From assembly GCF_016862375.1 (NCBI RefSeq), contig NZ_BOMV01000034.1, positions 1 through 64,000 on the forward strand: a stretch of DNA of 64,000 bases, given 5' to 3'. The stretch is from Paractinoplanes rishiriensis. Its GTDB lineage: Bacteria > Actinomycetota > Actinomycetes > Mycobacteriales > Micromonosporaceae. Each line of letters begins with the position of its first letter. The stretch's first letter is position 1. Under the pieces are notes generated by a model. It was not told the DNA's origin and did not search any database. It worked only from the letters and a program-made list of their open reading frames with translations. This document shows, piece after piece, positions 8,745-17,509 of the stretch. The translations under genes and the position numbers were made by a program.

Positions 8745-9288
8745 TGAGGTGGCCTCGGCGGGTGGGGCCCTTGCCCTGGGGTTTTGCGCGCAGGAAATGC
8801 AGGCCGAGGAGGGCTAGCAGCACCGAGACCGTGTCCCGCAGGACCAGGTAGCCGGCCTCCGGCGCCGTGAAGCCGCCGAGGTCGATCACGCCGTGCAGGA
8901 CCGCGCCGGCGGCCGCGGCCGCGGCCGCGATCCCGGTGAGCCGGACCAGCACCGCGCCGGTGCCGGCTCCGGCCGGCGGCAGCCAGCGCTGCGCCAGGAA
9001 CACGATCAGCACGGCCGGCACCACCTGCGGCACGGCCATCGCCAGGGCGGCCAGGATGCCGTGCGAGGTGACCGCGACCGAGGCGGCCACGGTGCCCAGC
9101 GCGATGACGTCGAAGCGGAGCATCCGGTAGGGCGCCTGGGCCAGCAGCCAGACCGCGCCGACCACGGCGGCCGGCCAGAACAGGGCGACCTCGGTGCGGC
9201 CGACCTCGGTGAGGTGGCCCAGCAGGGTGGCGACCAGGTAGAGCGCGGCGAAGCTCGCCGTCCGGATCGCGTATCGGGCGAGGCTCAT
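8731..9288 (-). CDS. Stand-alone MASE1-like integral membrane protein
   Basis: 185 residues from the ATG at 9288. It is almost wholly hydrophobic, with about five or six predicted membrane helices. The segment VALFWPAAVVGAVWLL matches the characteristic FWP turn of MASE1 sensory domains, which usually sit in front of GGDEF, EAL or kinase domains. Here the chain ends after a short basic tail (RAKPQGKGPTRRGHL) with no output domain. A longer upstream reading frame is rejected because it lacks hydrophobic character and would run into the divergent kinase promoter. Function unknown. Confidence 0.65.
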   Translation of the reverse strand: MSLARYAIRTASFAALYLVATLLGHLTEVGRTEVALFWPAAVVGAVWLLAQAPYRMLRFDVIALGTVAASVAVTSHGILAALAMAVPQVVPAVLIVFLAQRWLPPAGAGTGAVLVRLTGIAAAAAAAGAVLHGVIDLGGFTAPEAGYLVLRDTVSVLLALLGLHFLRAKPQGKGPTRRGHLTVVR

Positions 9289-9370
9289 GGCCCGTACGAT
9301 CGGCCGCCGGCCAGCCGGCTTGAGCGCTCCGCGTGAGTGACCGGAGCGAAGTGCGGGTACACCCTCCGGC

Positions 9371-11146
9371 ATGACTGTCGGTTCGCCAACCGTCCACGGG
9401 CGGTACCGCCTCGGCCGGACCCTGGGCGCCGGCGGCATGGGCCGGGTGTGGCTGGCCCGCGACGAGGTTCTCGACCGGGACGTGGCGCTCAAGGAGATCC
9501 TGCTGCCCAGCGAACTGCTCGAGACCGACCGGGACGCCCTGCACCATCAGACCCTGCGCGAGGCCCGCGCCGCCGCCCGGCTCAGCCACCCCGCCGTGGC
9601 CGGCGTCTTCGACGCCTTCGAGGAGGACGGCCGGGCCTGGATCGTGATGGAGTACGTGCCGTCGCGTTCCCTCCAGGAAATCCTCGACGACGAGGGCCCG
9701 CAGACCCCGCAGCGCACCGCGGAGATCGGCCTCGAGGTGCTGGCCGCACTCCGGGCCGCCCACGCCGCCGGGGTGCGGCACCGCGACGTCAAGCCGGCGA
9801 ACGTCCTGCTCGGCACCGACGGCCGGGTGGTGCTGACCGACTTCGGCGTGGCCGCGGTCGACGGCGAGAGCCTGACCACGAGTTCCGGCATGGTGGTGGG
9901 CTCACCGCAGTACATGTCCCCGGAGCGCGTCCGCGACGGCGCCGCCAGCGCCGCGGCCGACCTGTGGTCGCTGGGTGCCACGCTGTACGCGGCGGTGGAG
10001 GGCCAGCCGCCCTACGCCCGCCGCAGCGTCATGGAAACGATCACCGCGATCGCCACCCAGGACCCGGTTCCGGCCCGCCGAGCGGGCCCCCTGGCCCCGG
10101 TTCTCGAGGGCCTGCTGCGCCGCGACCCGGCCGCCCGGACAGATGCCGCCGAAACGGAGAAGAGGCTGCGTGCGGCCGCCGAGGCCCCCGCGCTGCCGAG
10201 GCAGCGCACCGCCGCACCGGTTTCCGCCCCGCCCGCATCCGCAACAGCCGCCGCGCCACCCGTGGCGGAGGAGGAGGCCGCGTCGACCCGGACGGAGCCG
10301 GCTGCCGCCCAGCCGGCGGCGGAGGGGGAGGCCGCGTCGACCCGGACTGAGTCGGCCGCCACCCCGCCCGCGGCCGCGCCGATGCCGGTGGAACCGGTGT
10401 CCGACGACCCCGTCCCGTCGGCCGGCGGCCTCGCGCCGACCGCCGGATTCACCCCCGAGCCCGCATCCCGCAGCCGCCGCCCCCTGCTCATCGCGGCGGC
10501 TGCAATCGTCGTGATCGCGCTGCTGGCGACCGCCGCCTGGTTCGGCCTGCGCCCGTCGTCCGACGCCGGCACCCCCGACGCCGCCCCCACCACCAACGCA
10601 CCGGCCCAGCCCACCCGGAGCCCCGCCGCGACGACGGCAACCACCGAGAGCGCCACCGAGCCCACCACGGCCCAGACCGCCACCGCCACAGCCACCGCCG
10701 CCGAAGTACCGCCCGCAGGCTGGCGGCTCTACCGCGACCCCACCGGCTTTGCGCTCTTCGTGCCCGAGGGCTGGACCCGCTCCAAGGAGGGTTCGATCGT
10801 CTACTTCCGGTCCGAGGGGCGCGTCCTGGGGATCGACCAGACCGACGACCCGCATCCGAACCCGGTCGAGGACTGGCGGGGCAAGGCCGAATACCGGGAG
10901 AGCCGCGGTGACTTCCCCAGCTACCGGGAGATCAAGATCGTCGAGGTGGACTACTTCCGGGAGGCGGCCGACTGGGAGTTCACCTTCAACCGGCGGGGGA
11001 CCCGGCAGCACGTGAACAACCGGGGCTTCGTCACGGCGGACGATCAGGCGTACGGCATCTGGTTTCAAACCTCCGACGCAGCGTGGGCGGACCACCGGGA
11101 TGACCTCCAGCTGATCTTTGAGAGTTTCCGCCCGGCCGACGGGTGA
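9371..11146 (+). CDS. PknB-like transmembrane Ser/Thr protein kinase
   Basis: 591 residues. The N-terminal kinase domain has the glycine loop LGAGGMGRV (18-26), the ATP-binding Lys41 in VALKE, the catalytic loop HRDVKPANV (137-145, Asp139) and the DFG motif (157-159). It is an active-type Hanks kinase. A long Ala/Pro/Thr-rich juxtamembrane region (about 270-370) includes a repeated stretch encoded around 10270-10350 (AASTRTE twice). One membrane helix follows (about 372-394), then a Thr-rich linker and an extracytoplasmic C-terminal domain of about 150 residues (WRLYRDPTGFALFVPEGW onward) typical of actinobacterial kinases. There are no PASTA repeats, so a muropeptide ligand is not suggested. 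Confidence 0.93.
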   Translation: MTVGSPTVHGRYRLGRTLGAGGMGRVWLARDEVLDRDVALKEILLPSELLETDRDALHHQTLREARAAARLSHPAVAGVFDAFEEDGRAWIVMEYVPSRSLQEILDDEGPQTPQRTAEIGLEVLAALRAAHAAGVRHRDVKPANVLLGTDGRVVLTDFGVAAVDGESLTTSSGMVVGSPQYMSPERVRDGAASAAADLWSLGATLYAAVEGQPPYARRSVMETITAIATQDPVPARRAGPLAPVLEGLLRRDPAARTDAAETEKRLRAAAEAPALPRQRTAAPVSAPPASATAAAPPVAEEEAASTRTEPAAAQPAAEGEAASTRTESAATPPAAAPMPVEPVSDDPVPSAGGLAPTAGFTPEPASRSRRPLLIAAAAIVVIALLATAAWFGLRPSSDAGTPDAAPTTNAPAQPTRSPAATTATTESATEPTTAQTATATATAAEVPPAGWRLYRDPTGFALFVPEGWTRSKEGSIVYFRSEGRVLGIDQTDDPHPNPVEDWRGKAEYRESRGDFPSYREIKIVEVDYFREAADWEFTFNRRGTRQHVNNRGFVTADDQAYGIWFQTSDAAWADHRDDLQLIFESFRPADG

Positions 11147-11233
11147 ACATCGAAAGATGCCTATTGATTAGCCGAGCGCCGGGCGCCAAGCTGGTCCCGT
11201 TGTTACTGACGGGTTAACCAGGAGAGGCGCCCC

Positions 11234-12007
11234 ATGACAACTCGCCGCACCGCGCACGCCCGCCGGACCGCGATCGTGGCCGGCAGCGCCCTGGCCATGG
11301 TTCTGGCCAGCGCCACGCCCGCCCTAGCCGCGCCGCCCGCGAAGCTGCCCGGCAACGCGGACGCCGTGGAGACCAGGTGGCAGCCCGCCTTCGACTACGA
11401 CACCGACGGTTGTTACCCGACCCCGGCGATCGGCCCGGACGGCCGGGTGAACGGCGGCCTCAACCCGACCGGCGCGCTCAACGGCGAATGCCGGGACGCG
11501 TCCGATTTGGACAACACCAACGGGTACGCGCGGGCCAAGTGCAACAACGGCTGGTGCGCGGTCGCGTACGGGCTCTATTTCGAGAAGGACCAGGCGCTGG
11601 CCGGAAGTTCCCTGGGTGGGCACCGGCACGACTGGGAGCATGTCGTGGTCTGGGTGCAGAACGACCAGGCCAGGTACGTGTCGACCTCGGCGCACGGCCA
11701 GTTCAGCATCGCGGCGGCGGCGAGCGTCCGGTGGGACGGCACCCATCCCAAGATCGTGTATCACAAGGACGGGGCCAGCACGCACACGTTCCGGCTGGCG
11801 AACGCGAGCGACGACCCGCCGGAGAACCACCGCCGCGCCTGGCAGTACCCGACGCTGGTGGGCTGGAACGGCTACCCGGGCGGCATCCGGAACACGCTGA
11901 GCAACTACAACTTCGGCAGCGCCAACTTCGGCCTGAAGGACGGCACCTTCGTCACCACCCTGACCCGGGCCAAGCCGGCCGGGATCACGTTCGACCCCGG
12001 CGCATGA
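11234..12007 (+). CDS. Secreted NLP (NPP1 / necrosis-inducing) protein
   Basis: 257 residues. A Sec signal peptide (basic start, hydrophobic core about 13-27, cleavage after ALA in TPALAAPP) precedes an NPP1 domain. The diagnostic heptapeptide GHRHDWE is present near residue 135, followed by VVVWV. NLP proteins of fungi, oomycetes and some bacteria bind plant sphingolipids and lyse dicot membranes; the His/Asp/Glu of this motif coordinate the metal needed for toxicity. Four Cys residues could form two disulfides. An AGGAG-type ribosome-binding site precedes the ATG. The gene stands alone and ends in a hairpin shared with the convergent gene. Confidence 0.92.
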   Translation: MTTRRTAHARRTAIVAGSALAMVLASATPALAAPPAKLPGNADAVETRWQPAFDYDTDGCYPTPAIGPDGRVNGGLNPTGALNGECRDASDLDNTNGYARAKCNNGWCAVAYGLYFEKDQALAGSSLGGHRHDWEHVVVWVQNDQARYVSTSAHGQFSIAAAASVRWDGTHPKIVYHKDGASTHTFRLANASDDPPENHRRAWQYPTLVGWNGYPGGIRNTLSNYNFGSANFGLKDGTFVTTLTRAKPAGITFDPGA

Positions 12008-12009
12008 CG

Positions 12010-12045
12010 AAACGGCCGGACCAGGGAACCCCGGTCCGGCCGTTT
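12010..12045. terminator. Bidirectional hairpin terminator
   Basis: Perfect 13-bp arms (12010-12022, 12033-12045) with a 10-nt loop lie between the NLP gene and the convergent membrane-protein gene. The arms are flanked by AAA and TTT, so the structure can act as an intrinsic terminator on either strand. Confidence 0.85.
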
Positions 12046-12054
12046 CCGCAGAGA

Positions 12055-12672
12055 TCAACGGGCTCCGGTCAGGTGCGGCCGGGTGGCCAGGATCGCGCCG
12101 AGTGCCGCGTACCCGATCAGCAGGTGGGTCGGGCCGACCAGGTCGGCGACGCCCTGACCGAAGATGACCATAGACGGGACGGTCACCACGGCCCAGCTCT
12201 CGGCGACCAGCGGCCAGATCCGGGCGGCGCCCCTCCACCGGCCGGCGAACGCGATCTTCACGCCGATGATGAACATGCCGAGCATCGAGAGCGGCCAGAA
12301 CACGTCCAGTACGGCCAGCCAGGTGTCGTCCCGGAAGGCCGGGACGGCCCCGTGCAGCAGACTCCACAGCCCGGCGAGCGCCAGCAGCACGTACTCGACC
12401 CGGAACATGCCCACCGCGACGCGCGAGGTGCCGGTCGCCCTGGTTTTGAGTTGTACGGTGAGCAGCGCGACCACGCCGATCTGGAAGAGCAGGCCGGTGA
12501 GGTCGGTGAGGGCGATCCCGAGCGAACTGGCCGGGGCGGCGCCGAGCGGGAACATCGCAGCGGCCCAGGCCAGCGACCCGCCGGTCAGGACCAGGCCGAG
12601 GCGGCGGACGGTGCGGGCCGAGATGGTGGCCGGTGCGGCGGTGGCAATCGGGGTGGTGAGCGTCGCGGTCAT
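12055..12672 (-). CDS. Hypothetical integral membrane protein
   Basis: 205 residues with about five or six hydrophobic helices (for example LGLVLTGGSLAWAAAMFPLG, IGVVALLTVQL, LSMLGMFIIGVKIAFAG, LIGYAALGAILATRP). No catalytic motif recognised. The ATG is preceded by AGGAG and overlaps the stop of the disrupted radical SAM gene by 4 bp (ATGA), so the two form an operon. The likely role is a partner membrane protein of that pathway, but no family was identified. Confidence 0.72.
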   Translation of the reverse strand: MTATLTTPIATAAPATISARTVRRLGLVLTGGSLAWAAAMFPLGAAPASSLGIALTDLTGLLFQIGVVALLTVQLKTRATGTSRVAVGMFRVEYVLLALAGLWSLLHGAVPAFRDDTWLAVLDVFWPLSMLGMFIIGVKIAFAGRWRGAARIWPLVAESWAVVTVPSMVIFGQGVADLVGPTHLLIGYAALGAILATRPHLTGAR

Positions 12673-13743
12673 TTCGGTGTCTCCTTGCGGTGCGGTTCGT
12701 TGACCAGAACTCTGCTGGTCACGCGTCCCGGGCCGGCAGTTGCCGGAGCCCCGGTCCGATCCCGCTCCGGCCCGGCCGTTCCGGGACCGCTGTCCCGGGA
12801 CCGTTGTCCCGCTGGAACCGGGACAGCGCCGACTCCAGCAGCGGCAGCGTGCCGGGTGTCGTACCGGTCCCAGTCCCGGTGCACGATCCGGCTGGCCGCC
12901 TCCATCCGGCGGAACAGCGCGGTGCCCGGGTACGGCGTCATGATGTGGAACGTCGCGGTCTCCAGCCCCACGCCGACCGCCCACTCCACGGTCCGGTCGA
13001 AGACGTCCGGCCCGTCGCCGTCCATCCCGAACACGAAGCTGGCGTTCACCATCACGCCGGCGTCGTGCACCCGCCGCGCCACGGCCGCGTAGTCCCGGCC
13101 CACGTTCTGCCGTTTGCGCTGCTCGGCCAGATTCGCCGCGTTGATGGTCTCGAACCCGACGAAGATGCTGCGCAGCCCCGCAGCGGCCGCCTTTTCGAGC
13201 AGGCCCGGGGAGAGGATCGCATCGACCGTGCTGGCCGCCTGCCAGACCCGGCTCATCCCCGCCATTCCGTCGAACAGCGCCTCGGCAAACCGCCGATTGC
13301 CGAACAGGTGGTCGTCGAGAAAGTAGAGGTGCCGCCCCGGCAGCCGCTCGATTGCGAAAGTCGTCGAGGAAGCGCGGCCAGGTGTCCTCGCCCGGCCCGA
13401 GAAAAACGGCGTCGGCGTGCCGCGCGGCCTCGTCCGGCAGCGACGTGACGTGCAGCCCGCCCATGGCCACGAAAACCCCGCGCTCCCGGTACATGTCGGC
13501 GAGCTGGTAACTGCGCCGGGCCGAGGTGATGAACGCCTGAATGACCACGAGGTCCGGCACGTCGTCGGCAACCGCCGCGTCAATCCGCTCCACGTGCTCG
13601 TCCAGAATCCGGACCTCATCCCCGTCATCCAGATACCCGGCGAGTGTGGCCAGCCCCAGAGGCGGAAACAGCGAGTACTTGATCGGCCGGAACAGCGGGC
13701 TGGTCGCCTCGGTCAAAGCCGGAAGGATCATGGTGACACGCAT
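12669..13743 (-). pseudogene. B12-binding radical SAM protein, disrupted and missing its cluster motif
   Basis: Residues 1-127 of one frame (from ATG 13743) give a B12-binding-type start: MRVTMILPALTEATSP, PLGLATLAGYLDDGDEV, LVVIQAFITSA, GLHVTSLPDEA, then FLGPGEDTWPRFLDDF. At about 13355-13361 homology jumps to another frame, continuing with IERLPGRHLYFLDDHLFG, FVGFETIN, VNASFVFGMDGDG and FHIMTPYPGT. The stretch between, which should carry the CxxxCxxC [4Fe-4S]/SAM motif, is absent. A deletion plus frameshift therefore destroyed the enzyme. The far C-terminus also looks off-frame or low complexity after DRYDTRH. The second frame still ends in an ATGA overlap with the next gene. Confidence 0.85.
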
Positions 13744-13796
13744 GCCAGGAACGCTAGGAAACGCGTGTGGAGAAGTGGTGCTCCCGCGGTGAAGGG

Positions 13797-14399
13797 CTAG
13801 CGATTGATAACGATGCCGAGGGTTGCCGCCACAACGGCCAGCAGGCCGGCGGCGCGGGTCAGGCGGCCGGCGAAGTTCGTGGTGTCGGTGCGGCCGGTGA
13901 CTGTGAAGCCGCCGGCGTGCAGGTAGCAGGACGGGGGTGTCACGCCGCCGTCGACGAGGAGTTGGAAGACGAGCGTGTCGCCGGGGTTGAGCAGGATGCC
14001 GCGAATCTCGGCCCGGTTGCCGCTGTGCGAGACGGCGGTGAGCGGGCGCGGCGCCGGCCAGTCCTTGGGCACGAGATAGACGCTGGCGGTCAGGATGGTG
14101 CCGTCGGCGAACTCGACCGTGGGCGGCTCGGACATGTCGCAGTCCCTGAGCTCCACCCGGCCGGCGTTGCGGAACTCGACGCCGACCATGCGCGGATTGT
14201 CGACCCTGTTCTGGTTCCAGAAGACGTCCAGATGCTGCCAGGGTTGCGGCTGCGCGTTCCTCGATCGCCAGAGCAGGGTGTCCTCGATGCTCACCTCGAT
14301 CCGGCGTAGTTGTTCCCGGCGTCTGTCCATCCGGCCGGCGATCAACGTGAGTCCGCCGACGATCAGCGATCCGGCGGCGACGAGCGTGGTCAGCTGCAT
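13797..14399 (-). CDS. Hypothetical protein with N- and C-terminal membrane segments
   Basis: 200 residues from ATG 14399, which has a GGGGGA ribosome-binding site about 6 bp upstream; an in-frame ATG at 14438 is possible but lies inside the repeated putative operator. A hydrophobic N-terminus (LTTLVAAGSLIVGGLTLIAG) is followed by a soluble beta-rich middle with WQHLDVFWNQNRV and VGVEFRNAGRVELRD, and a C-terminal helix (GLLAVVAATLGIVI). No family recognised. It is divergent from the response regulator gene. Confidence 0.68.
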   Translation of the reverse strand: MQLTTLVAAGSLIVGGLTLIAGRMDRRREQLRRIEVSIEDTLLWRSRNAQPQPWQHLDVFWNQNRVDNPRMVGVEFRNAGRVELRDCDMSEPPTVEFADGTILTASVYLVPKDWPAPRPLTAVSHSGNRAEIRGILLNPGDTLVFQLLVDGGVTPPSCYLHAGGFTVTGRTDTTNFAGRLTRAAGLLAVVAATLGIVINR

Positions 14400-14424
14400 C
14401 GAGGTCCCCCTGCTGGAGTACACC

Positions 14425-14470
14425 GGTAGGGTAATCATGGTAGGGTTTTCCCTACCAGAACCACGGTAGG
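14425..14470. promoter_or_regulatory. GGTAGGG repeat cluster, candidate operator
   Basis: Between the divergent genes at 14399 and 14512 the motif GGTAGGG occurs at 14425-14431 and 14439-14445, its reverse complement at 14450-14456, and GGTAGG at 14465-14470. The middle pair forms a 7-bp inverted repeat around TTTT. The position and symmetry suggest a regulator-binding site; the protein is unknown. Confidence 0.5.
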
Positions 14471-14511
14471 TTCGGGTCCGCTTAGATCACAAGGGGCAGT
14501 GGGGAAACGGC

Positions 14512-15150
14512 ATGCGGGTCTTCCTGGTGGAGGACAGCGGATTGTTCCGGCAGGTCCTCGCCGAGGCGCTGCGGATCCACGGCGTCGACGTCGTGGATCA
14601 ATATCAGGATGCGCAGCAGATCGTGGCGGACGTCGCGAGCCTTCGGCCGGACGCCGTCATTCTCGACATCCGGCTGCCGCCGACCTTCACCGACGAGGGC
14701 ATCCGGGCCGCTGCCGCGCTGCGCCGGGCATCCCCGGACCTGCCGATCCTGATCCTGTCGGCGCTCAGCGATCCGTCCCTGTTGGAGCGGCTGCTGGACA
14801 TCGGCACGAGCGGTGTCGGATACCTGCTGAAGGACCGCGTCGAGGACGTCGACGGACTGGTCACCGCCCTCCGGCGGCTGGCCGACGGCGACACCGTCGT
14901 CGACCCGACGGTCATCCGGTCGCTGGTCGGCCGGGCGCGGCCGGCCAGCCCGCTCACCCTGCGGGAGAAGGAGATCCTGCGCCTGGTCGCCGAGGGCTAT
15001 TCGAACCAGGGCATCGCGGCCCGGATAGCGCTCAGCCAGAAGACCGTCGAGAAACACATCCTGGGCATCTTCGAAAAACTCGGCCTGCCCCGCGAGGTCG
15101 ACCGCAACCGGCGGGTCCTGGCCGTCCTGGAGTACGTGCGCGAGCGCTGA
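14512..15150 (+). CDS. NarL/FixJ-type response regulator (orphan)
   Basis: 212 residues. The receiver domain has the acidic pocket E7/D8, the phospho-acceptor Asp52 in ILDIRLPP and the conserved Lys in YLLKDR. A LuxR HTH follows (LTLREKEILRLVAEGYSNQGIAARI, KTVEKHILGIFEKLG). No histidine kinase gene is adjacent; the nearest in the window are far away (1650, 48083, 49891). It is divergent from a membrane hypothetical protein and may bind the GGTAGGG cluster in the shared promoter (inference). The kinase partner cannot be assigned. Confidence 0.92.
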   Translation: MRVFLVEDSGLFRQVLAEALRIHGVDVVDQYQDAQQIVADVASLRPDAVILDIRLPPTFTDEGIRAAAALRRASPDLPILILSALSDPSLLERLLDIGTSGVGYLLKDRVEDVDGLVTALRRLADGDTVVDPTVIRSLVGRARPASPLTLREKEILRLVAEGYSNQGIAARIALSQKTVEKHILGIFEKLGLPREVDRNRRVLAVLEYVRER

Positions 15151-15231
15151 CCACCGCGCGGTGCTCCACGGTCGGTGGAAATCCGGGGTTTGCCGTGGCC
15201 GCGGCCGGCGATGCGGGCCACATTGTGGTGC

Positions 15232-15966
15232 ATGCAGCCCGAACAGCACGCGCCGATTTTGGAGATTCCGCCGCGTGGTCGCGGCAGAATGCGGTGGGTT
15301 GTCGGTGGTGCTGCTGCGGTGGTCCTGGGGATCGGGGGCGGTGCGATCGCCTACGGCCGGCTCGGGCAGGATTCGGGTGTGGCGGCCTGCGCGGCGATCC
15401 GGGACAGCCGGTTCTCGCAGTCGTCGGGTTCCGCCGAGGACATGACCGTGGAGCAGCACCGGCAAGTCCGCGAACTGTTCGCCGACTCCGGCAACGACGA
15501 GATCCGCGAGCACGGCACCAAGCTGGTGGACCTCATCTGGCAGGTGCAGCAGATGGGCGACGACGCCGGGTTGGGAGCGCTGGCGCTGGGCTATGAGATT
15601 CCGGCGTCGAAGTCCCTGGTCAAGATTACCTTCACGTTCCGCAACACGACGTCGGGGCCGATTCCGATCGAAGCGGCGTCGCAGTGGTTGACGCTGATGT
15701 ACGGGCCGAATCGCACGGAGGGCGAATCTGAAGCGGGGTATTCGTCCGACGACGAATCGGAGCAGTTGTCGAATCAGGACGAGCCAACGCGGATCGCGGC
15801 GAGCGGCTCGGTCCGGATGTGGCGGACGTTCGCCGTGCCGACCGGCGGACTGACCGAACTCGCCGTGCGGGTCGACCAGCCCGAGGTGCCCGGATCGACC
15901 GGAATGCCGGCAGCGTACACGTTCACCGAGGTGGAGAAACTGCTGACGGCCCGGCCGATCAGGTGA
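15232..15966 (+). CDS. Membrane-anchored hypothetical protein
   Basis: 244 residues from ATG 15232; earlier in-frame starts give a poorly supported extension. A short cytoplasmic start (MQPEQHAPILEIPP) and basic patch lead into one membrane helix (about 20-42, VVGGAAAVVLGIGGGAIAYG). The rest is soluble, with a beta-rich segment (LVKITFTFRNTTSGPIPIEA) and an acidic serine-rich loop. It resembles single-pass actinobacterial surface proteins. No family or active site recognised. A perfect hairpin overlaps the stop codon. Confidence 0.65.
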   Translation: MQPEQHAPILEIPPRGRGRMRWVVGGAAAVVLGIGGGAIAYGRLGQDSGVAACAAIRDSRFSQSSGSAEDMTVEQHRQVRELFADSGNDEIREHGTKLVDLIWQVQQMGDDAGLGALALGYEIPASKSLVKITFTFRNTTSGPIPIEAASQWLTLMYGPNRTEGESEAGYSSDDESEQLSNQDEPTRIAASGSVRMWRTFAVPTGGLTELAVRVDQPEVPGSTGMPAAYTFTEVEKLLTARPIR

Positions 15967-15977
15967 TCGGCCGGGCC
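15948..15977. terminator. Hairpin spanning the stop codon of the 15232 gene
   Basis: Perfect 14-bp arms (15948-15961, 15964-15977) separated by GG. The right arm begins at the TGA stop. It is placed to end transcription from both convergent genes. Confidence 0.8.
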
Positions 15978-15994
15978 GCGCGAGCCGAAGCGAC

Positions 15995-17509
15995 TCAGAC
16001 GGCGAAGCCGCGATGCCTGCGCACCAGTTTGCGCAGCATGAAGACGGTCTGGGCGATGGTGGCCAGGTACAGGATCGGCCAGCCCAGGGACAGGATCGCC
16101 GACTGGACTCCGAGGCTCTGCTGGCTCCAGGCGTAGATCGCACCGCCCAGGACGGCCACCAGGACCACCAACGGCATCACGTACGCGGATCCCTTGCCCT
16201 TTTCGGCATTTGCCTGTGCTGCCCAGTTGTCCTTGTCGGTCTGGGCCAGGAACTGGGTCCACGCCGAGACGAAGTGGCCCATCCGGATCCACATGTACAT
16301 CTCCGCCGGTAGGAACAGGGCGGCGTAGAGGAGGTCGACGGCGCTCTTGTCCTTCATGGCCAGTGCCAGACGCAGGTTGAGCAGCATCGCCACGGCCGGG
16401 GGGATCAGCCAGATCGGGTTGAAGATGAACGCGTCGATCGACAGCGCGGCCACCAGCAGGAGCAGGAAGCCCAGGCGGGAGGCGATGTTGAACAGCATCG
16501 AGATGTTCTCGTACCAGCGCAGCCTCAGGTTCGGGTGCAGCGGCTGGCCCTTGTTGTCGCCCCGCTGGCCGGGCCAGAACAGGTCGATGGCGCCGAAGTT
16601 CCACTTGACCTGCTGGCCGTGCAGCGCCCGCAGGTTCGTCATCGGGCCGACGTAGGCGTACGCGCTCGCACTGATTTTGGTACTGAAGCCGGCGTCCTTG
16701 ATCTGGAGCGACAGCTTGCTGTCCTCGACCTCGCTGTCCCGGACCCAGGGTGCCTGCTGGTGGTGGCGGATCATCACCATCTCCAGCGCGCGCAGGCTGA
16801 ACAGGCTGCACTGGCCGCCCAGCACCGCCATGTTGCGGCCGCGCAGCAAGTTGTCCATGTTGAACGCGGCGAACTGGGCCCGCTGGCCGGCCACCAGGAA
16901 GCGCGCCATCAAACCCTTGTGCCGGCTCTTGTCGATGCTGTAGATGGCGCTCAGCCCGCCGATTCGCGGGTCGTCGGTCATCTCCAGTTCGAGCCGCTCC
17001 ACGGTGTCGCGGGCCAGCGTGGTGTCGCCGTCCACGCCGAGGATGTAGTCGTAGCCACGGGACAGGAAGTAGCCGTAGTTGAGCGCGCCCACCTTCTTGT
17101 CCGGATTAACACCCATGTCGTGTACGTGCACGGTGGTGACGAATTCCTCGCCCTTCACCGTGCGGGTGTGCCGGCCCTCGAAGCTCCGGGCGATCTCGGG
17201 AGTGTCGTCGTCGGTGTTGTTGATGATGACGTGGATGACGTTCGGCAGGCGCGTCTGGGCGAGCAGACTCTTCAGGACGTCGGCGATCGTGTCCTGCTCG
17301 TTGTAGCAGGGGATGATGCAGCTGATCGTGGCGTGCCGGGGCGTCGCACTGGTGGCCGACGCGATCTCACCAGCGACCGCCTCGACGGCCTCCAACTCGG
17401 ACAGCTGCGGCGGTGCCGGCGGGAGCGCCAGCGGTCCGGCCTTGGAACTGCGGGGCAGCAGGATCTGACGGTCGGTGGCCCGGCGGAGGCCGGGGCTTGG
17501 CTCGGTCAT
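15995..17509 (-). CDS. Processive family-2 glycosyltransferase (membrane polysaccharide synthase)
   Basis: 504 residues. A cytoplasmic GT-A domain shows SCIIPCYNEQDTIADV, the DGD metal-binding motif in LGVDGDTTL, the acceptor-side SEVEDSKLS (ED motif) and a QQVKWNFG segment in the place of the QxxRW motif of hyaluronan/cellulose/NodC-type synthases. About four membrane helices follow, ending in a basic tail. This architecture fits a processive synthase of a surface glycan. It overlaps the upstream lipoprotein gene by 4 bp, so that protein is probably an extracellular helper. The product polymer cannot be predicted. The QxxRW position carries Lys in place of Arg. Confidence 0.85.
   Translation of the reverse strand: MTEPSPGLRRATDRQILLPRSSKAGPLALPPAPPQLSELEAVEAVAGEIASATSATPRHATISCIIPCYNEQDTIADVLKSLLAQTRLPNVIHVIINNTDDDTPEIARSFEGRHTRTVKGEEFVTTVHVHDMGVNPDKKVGALNYGYFLSRGYDYILGVDGDTTLARDTVERLELEMTDDPRIGGLSAIYSIDKSRHKGLMARFLVAGQRAQFAAFNMDNLLRGRNMAVLGGQCSLFSLRALEMVMIRHHQQAPWVRDSEVEDSKLSLQIKDAGFSTKISASAYAYVGPMTNLRALHGQQVKWNFGAIDLFWPGQRGDNKGQPLHPNLRLRWYENISMLFNIASRLGFLLLLVAALSIDAFIFNPIWLIPPAVAMLLNLRLALAMKDKSAVDLLYAALFLPAEMYMWIRMGHFVSAWTQFLAQTDKDNWAAQANAEKGKGSAYVMPLVVLVAVLGGAIYAWSQQSLGVQSAILSLGWPILYLATIAQTVFMLRKLVRRHRGFAV

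Noticed and set aside
8737..9492. A longer form of the MASE1-like protein starting at 9492
   Set aside because: The added N-terminus is Arg/Pro/Ser-rich, overlaps the divergent kinase gene in antisense and lacks a start signal.
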